A stretch of DNA of 64,000 nt, from positions 682,001 to 746,000 of the forward strand of contig CBDFJV010000007.1 of assembly GCA_965248605.1 (NCBI GenBank). Direction: 5' to 3'. The notes under the pieces are model-generated. The model saw nothing but the letters and a program-made list of their open reading frames with translations, was not told where the DNA came from and did not search any database. Positions 24,845-34,653 of the stretch are shown here, one piece after another. Each line of letters begins with the position of its first letter. Positions within the stretch are counted from its first letter, which is position 1. The DNA comes from CAUZJF01 sp965248605. GTDB lineage: Bacteria; Chloroflexota; Dehalococcoidia; Lucifugimonadales; CAUZJF01. Position numbers and translations under genes: made by a program.

Positions 24845-25858
24845 TTACGCAAAGCCAGGATGCCGCATCGGGACCTTTGGCTGCACGTGAGGGTTGACCA
24901 TGGACATCGGCCAGACTCCCCTCAAGATCCTCGCGGTCTCTTCGCCGACCCGCAGCATTCCGGCCGCTCGTGCGACCTCGGACACCCCCGCCGTATGCGG
25001 TGTGACGATAACGTTGTCCATGCTCAGTAAGGGATTGTCCGGCGGGGTCGGCTCCTGCTCGAACACGTCGATCCCAGCACCGGCGATCTGACCGGTCTCA
25101 AGGGCCTCGATCAGCGCCGCCTCGTCGACAATTGGCCCACGCGCGGTGTTGATGAGGTATGCCGTGGGCTTCATCGCCTCGAAGAATCCCTTGCCGATGA
25201 GTTTCCGCGTCTCATCGTTGAGAGGCACGAGTAACGACACGTAGTCGGACCGGGCCGCGAGGATATCGAGGCTCGGCACCATTTCGACCTTGTACTCTCG
25301 GGCGTCCCACGGCCGGCAGTACGGGTCGTAGGCCATAACCTTGAGTCCGAACACCGCAGCCTTGCGGGCCGTCGCTCTGCCGATGTTCCCGAGCCCGACG
25401 ATGCCGAGGATCTGGCCGTCGATGTCGGGAATTGATTTCGCCAGATCGCGCGTCGCGGAGCTCCATTTTCCGACCCTGACCATACTGTCGAGGGCCCTGA
25501 GCTTCCGAGAGCAGGCCAGCAGGAGCATGATAATGTGGTTAGAGACCTCCTCGGTGACGTAACCGGCGCAGTTGACCAGCATGATCCGGTTGTCGGTCGC
25601 GGCGTTGTGGTCGATGTGGTTGAACCCATGGCCGACGCTCACGATCGCAGCGGCCGTGTCGATCTCGTCAAGAACCGGCTTCGGCATCGGGACGGAGAAG
25701 TTGATGATGAGGTCTGCGCCCGTTGCCGCCTCGATGGTCTCGCCGTCGCTGCCGCTGACGGTTACGAGCAGCTCGTAGTCCAGCCCGGCAAGGCCTTGCT
25801 CGACCAGGGTGGTGTCCCGGTCTTCGCTGGTGATGAATGCGATCCTGTGAGTCGGCAC
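24845..25858 (-). CDS. D-isomer-specific 2-hydroxyacid dehydrogenase (phosphoglycerate dehydrogenase-like)
   Basis: 337 residues from the GTG at 25858, which has GAGGAGC 6 bases upstream; longer versions run through a repeat. NAD-binding block GIVGLGNIGRATARK (about residue 150), catalytic Arg in NTARGPIVDEA, Glu in FEQEPTPP and His in TPHTAGVSE are all present. No ACT domain, so it is not a regulated SerA. It lies 80 bases after gltD on the same strand with a palindrome in between. Confidence 0.83.
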   Translation of the reverse strand: MPTHRIAFITSEDRDTTLVEQGLAGLDYELLVTVSGSDGETIEAATGADLIINFSVPMPKPVLDEIDTAAAIVSVGHGFNHIDHNAATDNRIMLVNCAGYVTEEVSNHIIMLLLACSRKLRALDSMVRVGKWSSATRDLAKSIPDIDGQILGIVGLGNIGRATARKAAVFGLKVMAYDPYCRPWDAREYKVEMVPSLDILAARSDYVSLLVPLNDETRKLIGKGFFEAMKPTAYLINTARGPIVDEAALIEALETGQIAGAGIDVFEQEPTPPDNPLLSMDNVIVTPHTAGVSEVARAAGMLRVGEETARILRGVWPMSMVNPHVQPKVPMRHPGFA

Positions 25859-25938
25859 GTTCGCTCCTCGTTCTTGGGACACGACGCGGGCAGGTCTGAG
25901 ACCTGCCCTTGCGCGATTGACTACGTCGATTACCGGTT

Positions 25939-27393
25939 CTATGCGGAGAGCACTCTCGGGAGGCTGGTACGTCCCATAAGGTGCTGGTCGATGCCACGGG
26001 CTGCCTCGCGTCCCTCGGCCAGCGCCCACACGATGAGAGATTGGCCGCGGGCCGCGTCGCCGGCGGCGAAGACGTTCGGCACGCTGGTCATCTTGTTCTC
26101 GTCGGTCTTTACATTGCCGCGATCGTCAAGCTCTACGCCCAGGTCCGCGACGAGCCCCCCGTGCTCTGTGTGCAGAAAGCCCATTGCGAGCAGCACTAGC
26201 TCGGTCTGTATCTCGAACTCGCTACCGGGGACCTCTTGCATCGACGGGCGACCCGAGGAGTCCGGCGGACCCCAATTCACTCTGACACCGTGGAGCTTCT
26301 CGACCATACCATTCGAGCCCGAGAAACTCTTGGTCAGGACGTCGTAGTCGCGTATGCCGCCTTCTTCGTGGGCCGCTGAGGTGCGCAGGATAGTTGGCCA
26401 TTCGGGCCAAGGGTTGTCCGGACGGCGTTCGGTAGGCGGCTCCGACAGCAGTTCACATTGGTAGACGACCTCAGCGCCCTGCCGGTGGGCGGTCCCAAGA
26501 CAGTCGGCGCCTGTGTCGCCGCCACCGAGAATCACGACCCGCTTGCCCTCGGCGCTGATTCGCTCCTCGGGGTTCACGGCGTCGCCGGCGATAAGTCTAT
26601 TCTGCTGTGTCAGGTACTCCATAGCGAAATGTACGCCGTCGAGCTCCCTACCCGGGATAGGTAGGTCCCTAGCCTGCGTCGAGCCGGCCGCAATAAAAAC
26701 CGCATCGAAGTCCGACGTCAGCCGGTCCACGGCGTAGTCCTTGCCGACGTTCGTGTTGGGCTTGAAGACGACTCCCTCTTGCGCCATCTGGTCTACACGC
26801 CTTTGCACGACGTGCTTCTCGAGCTTGAAGTCGGGGATTCCCAACCGAAGCAGGCCGCCGATCGAGTTGTCGCGCTCCAAGACGGTTACCCAGTGTCCGC
26901 AGCGATTGAGCTGCTGTGCCGCCGCCAGGCCCGCCGGGCCCGATCCCACGACGGCCACCTTCTTGCCTGTACGCGCTGTTGGGGGCTCCGGGACGATCCA
27001 GCCCTCTTCCCAACCGCGGTCCGCGATGGCCTTCTCGATGTACTCGATGGTGACGGGGTCCTCATTGATCGACAGAACACAGGAGGCCTCACATGGAGCC
27101 GGGCAAATCCTGCCTGTGAATTCGGGGAAGTTGTTTGTCGCGTGGAGAGCGGCCAGCGCCTTCTTCCAGTTGCCCCTGTATACCAGGTCGTTCCAATCCG
27201 GAATCAGGTTGCCAAGCGGACAACCCTGATGGCAGAAGGGCACCGAGCAGTTCATGCAGCGACTGCCCTGATTCCTAGCGTCCTGCTCGTCCCACTTGTC
27301 GTAGAACTCGCGGAAATGCCCGGCGCGCTCGGCAACAGGGCGACGTTTGGGCGGAATCCGCTTCAGCTCTATGAACCCCGTCGGCTTACCCAT
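25939..27393 (-). CDS. gltD: Glutamate synthase small (beta) subunit
   Basis: 484 residues. Passes electrons from NADPH to the large subunit. The N-terminal Cys cluster CMNCSVPFCHQGCP and ICPAPCEASC bind two 4Fe-4S centres, VAVVGSGPAGLAAAQQL binds FAD, and VVILGGGDTGADCLG binds NADPH; ANVFAAGDAARGQSLIVWA closes the FAD domain. Its ATG overlaps the gltB stop by 8 bases. Confidence 0.95.
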   Translation of the reverse strand: MGKPTGFIELKRIPPKRRPVAERAGHFREFYDKWDEQDARNQGSRCMNCSVPFCHQGCPLGNLIPDWNDLVYRGNWKKALAALHATNNFPEFTGRICPAPCEASCVLSINEDPVTIEYIEKAIADRGWEEGWIVPEPPTARTGKKVAVVGSGPAGLAAAQQLNRCGHWVTVLERDNSIGGLLRLGIPDFKLEKHVVQRRVDQMAQEGVVFKPNTNVGKDYAVDRLTSDFDAVFIAAGSTQARDLPIPGRELDGVHFAMEYLTQQNRLIAGDAVNPEERISAEGKRVVILGGGDTGADCLGTAHRQGAEVVYQCELLSEPPTERRPDNPWPEWPTILRTSAAHEEGGIRDYDVLTKSFSGSNGMVEKLHGVRVNWGPPDSSGRPSMQEVPGSEFEIQTELVLLAMGFLHTEHGGLVADLGVELDDRGNVKTDENKMTSVPNVFAAGDAARGQSLIVWALAEGREAARGIDQHLMGRTSLPRVLSA

Positions 27394-30300
27394 CCACCAC
27401 TCCGGCCGGCTCGTGGCCCAACCTAGCGGCGCGTTCTTCGACCAGAACCAGCTTGTAGTCGCGGGGCATGACTTTGACGAACATTGGCAACATCGTGTCC
27501 CATGCGTTCAGCACCCGCCGGGCGTTGGCGCTTCCTGTGCGCTCGAGGTGCTCTGTGAGCAGTCGTCGCAGCGCTTCTTCGTCTTCGGATGCCTCGACTG
27601 GTTCGAGGTCCACCATGCCCGCATTGCAGAGGCCCGCGAACTCACGCGATTCGTCAAGAACGAAGGCTTCACCGCCGCTCATGCCGGCAGCGAAGTTCCT
27701 GCCCGTGGGCCCGAGGACGACCACCGTGCCTCTCGTCATGTACTCGCAACCGTGATCGCCGACGCCTTCCACGACTGCTTCGGCTCCGCTGTTACGCACG
27801 GCGAAGCGCTCACCCGCGATGCCGCGAATGAACGCCTTGCCTCCCGTGGCGCCGTACAGCGCTACGTTCCCGACGATGATGTTTTCCTCGGGAGTGAAGG
27901 TCGACTTTTGAGGAGGGACGACCGTGACTTCGCCTCCGGAAAGACCTTTGCAAAAGTAATCGTTGGCGTCGCCCTCCAGCCTTACCGAGATGCCCTTCGC
28001 CAGGAACGCGGCGAAGCTCTGTCCAGCGGACCCTTTGAAGGCGAGACGGATCGTGTCGGCCGGCAGGCCTTCGTCGCCGTAGCGCTTGGCGACCTCGTGG
28101 CTCAGCATAGTTCCGACGGCGCGGTTGGCATTGCGGATCGGCATTTCGAGAGCGACCGGGGTCCTGTCTTCAAGGGCGGCCCGGCTCATCTCGACGAGCG
28201 TGTGGTCGAGGGCCTGGTCCAGTCCGTGGTCTTGGTCCCGGCAGTGATGCGTCGCGACTTCCGTGGGTACGTTTGGCCTGTGGAGGAGGTCAGTGAAATC
28301 CAACCCCTTGGCCTTCCAGTGTTCGATCGCGTTTCGAGCATCGAGCATGTCTACCCGTCCGACCATCTCGTCTACCGTCCGGAAACCTAGGTCCGCCATA
28401 ATCGCTCGGAGATGGTCGGCAACGAAGAAGAAGTAGCTGATCAGGTGCTCGGGCTTGCCGGCAAACCGCTCGCGCAACACCGGGTCCTGGGTCGCGATGC
28501 CAACCGAGCAAGTATTCAGGTGGCACTTCCGCAACATTATGCAGCCCATGACGATGAGCGGCGCCGTAGCGAAACCGAACTCCTCGGCGCCGAGCAGGCA
28601 CGCCACGGCGACGTCGCGGCCCGTCTTCAGCTGCCCGTCTGTCTGCACGACGATACGGCCACGAAGGTCGTTTATCACCAGGACCTGTTGGGTCTCGGCG
28701 ACGCCCAGCTCCCAGGGAAGTCCCGCGTTCTTGATCGACGACTCGGGGGATGCGCCGGTCCCGCCGGTATCGCCGCTGATGAGCACGACGTCCCCATGTC
28801 CTTTCGAGACGCCGGCGGCTATGGTGCCGACCCCGGCCTCGGCGACGAGCTTGACGTGGACCCTCGCTTGGGGGTTCGAGTTCTTCAGATCGTGGATGAG
28901 CTGGGCCAGGTCTTCGATGGAGTAGATGTCGTGATGCGGTGGGGGCGATATCAGCTCGACCCCGGGTGTAGAGTTGCGTACCCCGCCGATATACTCGTCG
29001 ACCTTGTGGCCCGGGAGCTGCCCACCCTCGCCGGGCTTGGAGCCCTGGGCCATCTTGATCTGCAGGTCGGTCGCGTTGGTAAGATAGTTGGCCGTCACGC
29101 CGAAGCGCCCTGAAGCAACCTGTTTCATTGCGCTGCGGCGAGAGTCGCCGTTGTCGTCGGCAACATAGCGATTCGAGTCCTCGCCGCCCTCTCCGGTGTT
29201 GCTCCTGGCTCCGATCCGGTTCATCGCTATCGCCAGCGACTCGTGGGCCTCGCGGCTGATCGAGCCGAGGGAAGCAGCGCCCGTGGCGAAACGTTTCACG
29301 ATTTCGCCGGCCGGCTCGACCTCGTCCAGCGGGACCGGATTCGAGGATTTCTTGAATTCGAGGAGCCCTCTGATCGTGCACAGATCCTTGTTGGCGGAGT
29401 CAACGGCCGCCGCAAATTCGTCGTACGTAGTCGCGCTGTCGCTTCTTACGGCATGCTGGAGCTTGGCAATCGTGTCAGGGTTCCACATATGGAACTCGGC
29501 GCCCTCGCGCCACTGGTAGCTCCCGCCGGCCTTGAGGTCGCCGTTCGCTGCGACCTGAAAGGCGTCGTAGGCAACCTGATGCCGCCCGCGGGACTCTTGC
29601 TCGATCTCCTCGATGCCTATCCCGCCGATACGAGATGGGGTCCAGGTGAAGTACTTGTCGACGAACTCCCGGCTAAGGCCAACGGCTTCGAAAATCTGAG
29701 CGCCCCGGTACCCTTGCAGTGTCGAAATGCCCATCTTTGACATCACCTTGACCACGCCCTTGTGAACGGCATGGACGAAAGCGGCCTCGGCCTCGGCGTA
29801 GTCGACCCGCCGGGGAAAGAGGTCCTGCTCCGCCAGGTGAGCTAATGTCTCGAAGGATAGGTACGCGTTCACTGCGCCCGCTCCGTAGCCGAAGAGTAGG
29901 GCAAAATGGGCGACCTCCCGCGGCTCCCCAGACTCGACGACGAGACCGACCTTGGTCCGGGAGCCCTCCCGGACGAGATGGTGATGGACGCCTGCCGTAG
30001 CGAGAAGGCTGGGTATCGGCGCGTGAGTGGAGTCGACCCCGCGGTCGGAGAGGACCAGAATGGTAAACCCGTCCCTTATGGCGGTTGACGCCTCGTCGTA
30101 GAGCCTGGCCATCGCTTCCTCGAGGGCGCCTGGACCATTGGACGGACTGAAAAGCGTCGAAAGCGTCTTCGCCTTGAGCCGGCCCCGGTCAATGGCCCGG
30201 ATCTTCGCTAGGTCGCTGTTGGTGAGGACGGGCTCGGTAAGCTTGAGCTGGTGGCAATGTTCGGGTGTCTCGTCGAAGAGGTTCCCCTCGGGACCGATGA

Positions 30301-31972
30301 AGGTCTCGACCGAGGTCACCAGCTCCTCGCGTATCGCGTCGAGAGGCGGGTTGCTCACCTGGGCGAACAGCTGCTTGAAGTAGCTGAACAGGAGGGGGCT
30401 CTGGTCGGAAAGCACCGCAATCGGTGTGTCGTTGCCCATCGACCCGACGGGCTCGGCTCCCGTCAGGGCCATCGGCTCGAGGATGATCCGGATGTCTTCT
30501 TGCGTGTAGCCGAAGGCTTTCTGACGCTGAGGGAGACTGTCGAGGTCGGGCGCCAGGGTCTCGGATGGCTCGGGGAGATCGTCCATCGTCACTCTGTTAC
30601 TTTTCAGCCACTCTCCGTAAGCCTGCTGTCCCGCTAGACCGGCTTTGATCTCCTCGTCGTTGACGATGCGGCCTTCCTCGGTGTCGAGCATGAACATACG
30701 GCCCGGCTGAATGCGCCACTTGAACTTGACCTTCTCGTCGGGAATGTCTAACACGCCCGTCTCCGACGCCATGACAAGGAGATTGTCGGTCGTCACCAAA
30801 TATCGGCAGGGACGCAGGCCGTTACGGTCGAGGATCGCGCACACTTTTGTGCCATCGGTGCCGATCACCAGCGCCGGGCCGTCCCACGGTTCCATCAAGC
30901 AAGAGTGGTACTCGTAGAAGTCTTTTTTGGCTTGCTGCATGGGGATGTGCTCGGCCCACGCCTCGGGAATCATCATCATCATCGCGTGAGGGAGGGACCG
31001 GCCCGAAGCGAGCAGTAGTTCCAGTACGTTGTCGAGCGTGGCCGTGTCGCTCTGGCCGGGGGCGATCACGGGTACGAGCTTCTCCATCTCGTCGCCCAAG
31101 AGCTCGGAGGACAGCCGGGCCTCGCGGGCGGCCATCCAGTTGGTGTTGCCCCGTAGCGTATTGATTTCGCCGTTGTGAATGACAAATCGGTATGGGTGCG
31201 CCAGCTTCCATGACCCAAGGGTGTTGGTGCTGAACCGGGAATGGACCATAGCGAACGACGTTACCATCGACTCGTCGCGCAGGTCGTGGTAGAAGTGCTC
31301 GAGCTGCCGCGCCATGATGAGGCCCTTGTAGACGACGCGGTTTGACGACAGGCTGCAAATGTAGAATTCCGCGCCCGAGCCTAGGTCGGCAACGTTTACA
31401 GCTTTCTCGACCTGTTTCCTTACGAGATATAGCTGGAGCTCGATTGGTAAGCGGTCCTCACCGGGTTGACGTGGCGCCACGAAGAACTGTTTGATGGTCG
31501 GCTGGACCCTCGCTGCCAGTGTCCCGATGGCGTCTTTGGAGACCGGGACCTCGCGCCACCCCAGAAACGTCAGCCCCTCGTCGGCGACCACGCGCTCGAC
31601 CATCCGTTCGCAGGCGTCGCGGTCGCGGTCGTCCTGCGGAAGGAACACCATGCCGACTCCGTAGCTGCCTGGCTGGGGGAGCTCGATCCCGAGCCGCGTG
31701 CACTCTTTCGAGAAGAAGCCGTGTGGCAGCTGCATCATGACCCCAGCACCGTCGCCCGTCTCCGGGTCGGCGCCCGACGCCCCGCGGTGCCCGAGGTTGA
31801 TGAGCACTTCCAGGCCCTGGGTAATCACCTGGTGCGACTTGGCGCCCGTGACGTTGGCGACCAACCCCACGCCGCAGGCGGCGTGTTCGAACTGGGGGTC
31901 GTAAAGTCCCTGAGCCGTCAGGTCGGGGAGGTCTGTGTTATAGGAGGCGGGCATAGTCTTTGAGCTGGTCAA
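27386..31972 (-). CDS. gltB: Glutamate synthase large (alpha) subunit
   Basis: 1,528 residues, full length. Converts glutamine plus 2-oxoglutarate to two glutamates. The class II amidotransferase domain begins at Cys in HAACGVGLVANV (about residue 33, exposed after propeptide removal). The FMN domain has GEGGEDSNRY and KPGEGGQLPGHKV, and the 3Fe-4S Cys set is CIMLRKCHLNTCSVG. The C-terminal GXGXG helix domain ends the protein. The TTG start overlaps the GNAT gene stop (TTGA); an ATG at 31954 is the alternative. The 20 residues before the Cys are the propeptide. Confidence 0.96.
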   Translation of the reverse strand: MTSSKTMPASYNTDLPDLTAQGLYDPQFEHAACGVGLVANVTGAKSHQVITQGLEVLINLGHRGASGADPETGDGAGVMMQLPHGFFSKECTRLGIELPQPGSYGVGMVFLPQDDRDRDACERMVERVVADEGLTFLGWREVPVSKDAIGTLAARVQPTIKQFFVAPRQPGEDRLPIELQLYLVRKQVEKAVNVADLGSGAEFYICSLSSNRVVYKGLIMARQLEHFYHDLRDESMVTSFAMVHSRFSTNTLGSWKLAHPYRFVIHNGEINTLRGNTNWMAAREARLSSELLGDEMEKLVPVIAPGQSDTATLDNVLELLLASGRSLPHAMMMMIPEAWAEHIPMQQAKKDFYEYHSCLMEPWDGPALVIGTDGTKVCAILDRNGLRPCRYLVTTDNLLVMASETGVLDIPDEKVKFKWRIQPGRMFMLDTEEGRIVNDEEIKAGLAGQQAYGEWLKSNRVTMDDLPEPSETLAPDLDSLPQRQKAFGYTQEDIRIILEPMALTGAEPVGSMGNDTPIAVLSDQSPLLFSYFKQLFAQVSNPPLDAIREELVTSVETFIGPEGNLFDETPEHCHQLKLTEPVLTNSDLAKIRAIDRGRLKAKTLSTLFSPSNGPGALEEAMARLYDEASTAIRDGFTILVLSDRGVDSTHAPIPSLLATAGVHHHLVREGSRTKVGLVVESGEPREVAHFALLFGYGAGAVNAYLSFETLAHLAEQDLFPRRVDYAEAEAAFVHAVHKGVVKVMSKMGISTLQGYRGAQIFEAVGLSREFVDKYFTWTPSRIGGIGIEEIEQESRGRHQVAYDAFQVAANGDLKAGGSYQWREGAEFHMWNPDTIAKLQHAVRSDSATTYDEFAAAVDSANKDLCTIRGLLEFKKSSNPVPLDEVEPAGEIVKRFATGAASLGSISREAHESLAIAMNRIGARSNTGEGGEDSNRYVADDNGDSRRSAMKQVASGRFGVTANYLTNATDLQIKMAQGSKPGEGGQLPGHKVDEYIGGVRNSTPGVELISPPPHHDIYSIEDLAQLIHDLKNSNPQARVHVKLVAEAGVGTIAAGVSKGHGDVVLISGDTGGTGASPESSIKNAGLPWELGVAETQQVLVINDLRGRIVVQTDGQLKTGRDVAVACLLGAEEFGFATAPLIVMGCIMLRKCHLNTCSVGIATQDPVLRERFAGKPEHLISYFFFVADHLRAIMADLGFRTVDEMVGRVDMLDARNAIEHWKAKGLDFTDLLHRPNVPTEVATHHCRDQDHGLDQALDHTLVEMSRAALEDRTPVALEMPIRNANRAVGTMLSHEVAKRYGDEGLPADTIRLAFKGSAGQSFAAFLAKGISVRLEGDANDYFCKGLSGGEVTVVPPQKSTFTPEENIIVGNVALYGATGGKAFIRGIAGERFAVRNSGAEAVVEGVGDHGCEYMTRGTVVVLGPTGRNFAAGMSGGEAFVLDESREFAGLCNAGMVDLEPVEASEDEEALRRLLTEHLERTGSANARRVLNAWDTMLPMFVKVMPRDYKLVLVEERAARLGHEPAGVVDG

Positions 31973-33021
31973 CCTCGCGCCGCCAGATAGTCCGCCGCGC
32001 TATCGGTGTCGATTTGCCAGGTGGTCATGGTCTTGTAGAGCTTGAATCCCATCTCTCGGTTTATGCCAAGCATGGCGTCGTTCGACGCGGCGTTCGAGGT
32101 GAGGATGAACCCGGCACCAGGCAGGTCTTGGAGCAGCTTCTCGGCCATCGCTGCCTTGAGCCAGCGACCGAGCCCTCGATTCCTGTGCTCCGGTACGACG
32201 CCTGTGTCCTCTTGGCTGAGCACCGTATAGTTTTCCGGGTCCCAGACGACTTGTGTGTAACCGGCAAGCTTTCCCGACCGCCCGTGCCTGGCGAACATCG
32301 TCCACTGGCCCATTTCGCGCCGAGCCAGGTGAACGTCGAACTGTCGCAGGAGCTCAGCAGTGATCCTATCGTCCTCCTGCTCCCGGTTGTCTCGAGGAGC
32401 GGTATTCATGACGGCAACCAAGGATACGAAGGCCTCGATCTCGTCCTCTGGGTAAGCCCCATCGAAGAATTCAAGCGCATATTCGGACGCACGTTCGGCA
32501 GCTCTCTGCAGCCATTTCCGCATCAGTTCACGGTCAAGATCGGTGAGGGCCATTCGGCTCAGCGACTTCGTACTTCCCCATCTGGCCCCCAGGCTTTTGG
32601 CGAAAGCCTCTCCAGCCGCGACTGACTGATCGCCCCAGGTCACAAGAAGCCGTCGATTGGCTTTCCGAGCAGTATCTATCACGGGACCGAGGAGTTTGCT
32701 TGCGACGCCTTGCCGCCGGAAGGCGGGCAGAACGAAGATGTCGAAACGAGCTAGATGCTCGTTGCTTCCCCTAGACCGGATCCTCGTGCTGGTCGACCCG
32801 ACCACCTCATTCGACTCTGGCGCCAGCGCGTTCCAGAGGTGCGTCTGGCCCTGAGGAATCGGTGTGCGTACGTCGAGCTTGGTGCGGCGCAAGATCCTGG
32901 GCGGCATCCCCGGCCATTCCTCAGCCAGCCGTCGGTTCTCGAAGGCGTTTAGGGCCGTCCAGTCGGCCTCGGATGCCTCGTGTGGATTGAACTGGGCGAT
33001 TTGCAGCGTCGCCGTGGTCAT
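31969..33021 (-). CDS. Tandem GNAT-fold acetyltransferase
   Basis: 350 residues made of two GNAT domains. The first has VLPAFRRQGVASKLL and the second VPEHRNRGLGRWLKAAM, both with the R/Q-x-x-G-x-G/A acetyl-CoA loop (the second is the better match). NTAPRDNREQEDD between them is typical of a family found in actinobacteria and Chloroflexota. It sits between glnA and gltB in one operon, with 18 bases to glnA and overlap with gltB. The acceptor substrate is unknown; acetylation of a nitrogen compound or of an enzyme of the operon is only a guess. Confidence 0.8.
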   Translation of the reverse strand: MTTATLQIAQFNPHEASEADWTALNAFENRRLAEEWPGMPPRILRRTKLDVRTPIPQGQTHLWNALAPESNEVVGSTSTRIRSRGSNEHLARFDIFVLPAFRRQGVASKLLGPVIDTARKANRRLLVTWGDQSVAAGEAFAKSLGARWGSTKSLSRMALTDLDRELMRKWLQRAAERASEYALEFFDGAYPEDEIEAFVSLVAVMNTAPRDNREQEDDRITAELLRQFDVHLARREMGQWTMFARHGRSGKLAGYTQVVWDPENYTVLSQEDTGVVPEHRNRGLGRWLKAAMAEKLLQDLPGAGFILTSNAASNDAMLGINREMGFKLYKTMTTWQIDTDSAADYLAARG

Positions 33022-33039
33022 TGTCTCATCCTACCGTGC

Positions 33040-34398
33040 TCACAAGATTGGCAAGTAGCGTTTTATCTCGTAGTCGGTGACCTGAGAGCGGTACTCTTCC
33101 CACTCGATCTTCTTGTTCTGGATGAAGCTGCCGAACACGTGGTCCCCCAGGGCTCTCCGGACAAGCTCGCTCTGCTCGGTAGCCTGAATGGCTTCCCACA
33201 GGCTGCCCGGTAGCGTCTCTATTCCGAGGTCGGCACGTTCTTGTTCGCTCATCCGGCTCACGTTATGGTCGACCGACGGCGGGAGCGGATAGCTGTTCTC
33301 GATTCCCTCGAGGCCGGCGGCCAGCATCACGCTGAAGGCGAGGTAGGGATTGCAGGCAGGGTCGGGCGCCCTGTACTCGATGCGGCGTGAGTCCTCCCTA
33401 CCGGGCTTGTAGTCTGGCACCCTGATGAGGTCCGCACGGCTGAGCGTCGCCCACGACACGTAGACGGGAGCTTCGTATCCCAGGGGTTCGCCGTCGCTGC
33501 TGGGCACGAGCCGCTTGTACGAGTTTACCCACTGGTTGGTTACCGACGTTATTTCGCGAGCATGCTGGAGGAGACCTGAAATGAAAGACCGGGCGACGTC
33601 AGATAGCCGGTCGACGTCATCTTCGTCGTAGAAGGCGTTGTCGTTCCCTTTGAACAGAGACTGGTGGATGTGCATGCCGCTGCCGTTAATGCCGTAAATA
33701 GGCTTAGGCATGAAGCTGGCGTAGTAGCCGTGCTTCATCGCGATCTCTTTCACAACCACGCGATAGGTCATCACGGTATCGGCCATGGTGAGGGCGTCGG
33801 TGTGGCGCAGGCGTATCTCGTGCTGACTGTGGGCGACCTCGTGGTGGCTGAACTCGACGGGGATGCCCAATTCCTCCAGGGTGAGTACTGTTTCGCGCCT
33901 CAGGTCGGTGGCCAGGTCCTGGGGGTCCTGATCGAAGTATCCACCCTTGTCTAATGGTGTGGTGCTCTGAGAGTCCTGGAAGTAGAAGTACTCAATCTCG
34001 GGCGCGACGTAGTAGTTGTAGCCCATCTCCGCGACACGCTCCATATTGCGTCGCAGGACCGCCCTCGGATCGCCCTCGAAGGGCTCTCCGTCGGGGGTGA
34101 CGATGTCGCAGAACATGCGGGCAACCGCGTTGGTCCGGGGCCGCCACGGAAGGATGCTGAAAGTGTTCGGGTCCGGGAGGGCGTACATGTCGCTCTCGTT
34201 GGAGCGAGCGAAGCCCTCTATCGAGGCGCCGTCGAAGCTCATGCCGCGGGTCAGGGCGTTCTCAAGCTCGTCGACAGTGACCGCGACGCCCTTGAGGTTG
34301 CCAAGGATGTCCGTGAACCAGAGGCGGATGAACTTGACGTCGTTATCCCGTGCCTCGTGAAGGACATAGTCGATTCCTTCTGAGTCTCGCTCTAGCAT
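33040..34398 (-). CDS. glnA: Glutamine synthetase type I, alpha-like (no adenylylation site)
   Basis: 452 residues. Makes glutamine from glutamate, ammonia and ATP. FDGASIEGF and the metal block YYVAPEIEYF are present, and NGSGMHIHQSLF holds the ATP/metal His. The C-terminal part lacks the 25-residue insertion and the NLYxLPP-type Tyr loop where GSI-beta enzymes are adenylylated (it reads DHNVSRMSEQERADLG), so this copy should not be covalently controlled. First gene of glnA-GNAT-gltB-gltD. Confidence 0.93.
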   Translation of the reverse strand: MLERDSEGIDYVLHEARDNDVKFIRLWFTDILGNLKGVAVTVDELENALTRGMSFDGASIEGFARSNESDMYALPDPNTFSILPWRPRTNAVARMFCDIVTPDGEPFEGDPRAVLRRNMERVAEMGYNYYVAPEIEYFYFQDSQSTTPLDKGGYFDQDPQDLATDLRRETVLTLEELGIPVEFSHHEVAHSQHEIRLRHTDALTMADTVMTYRVVVKEIAMKHGYYASFMPKPIYGINGSGMHIHQSLFKGNDNAFYDEDDVDRLSDVARSFISGLLQHAREITSVTNQWVNSYKRLVPSSDGEPLGYEAPVYVSWATLSRADLIRVPDYKPGREDSRRIEYRAPDPACNPYLAFSVMLAAGLEGIENSYPLPPSVDHNVSRMSEQERADLGIETLPGSLWEAIQATEQSELVRRALGDHVFGSFIQNKKIEWEEYRSQVTDYEIKRYLPIL

Positions 34399-34508
34399 TA
34401 CTCGGTTACGAAAATGGTAAAGATTGCCCCTTCATCAGATCGAGAATGGAGCGCGCCGCACGCTACGGGTCTCGCTTGGAACTTCGCGAGTTCCCGGAAG
34501 GGTGCTCC

Positions 34509-34537
34509 AATATAGCAGCTTGTGAAAAAAGTGTCAA
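34509..34537 (-). promoter_or_regulatory. Sigma-70-type promoter of the glnA-GNAT-gltB-gltD operon
   Basis: TTGACA (34537-34532), 17-base spacer, TATATT (34514-34509). The ~100-base leader contains GGAACT-CGCGA-AGTTCC (34483-34499), a small palindrome that may be an operator or hairpin. The 34399-34653 gap holds nothing else. Confidence 0.82.
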
Positions 34538-34653
34538 TCACGGTTCCGCCCCATCACGGCGGCGTCGAGCGGGTTCCGACGGGCCGAGAAACGTAACGCC
34601 GCCGACCGCCCACGAGTGACGGCCAGCGGCGCTACGATCCGGATCTTCCGAGG

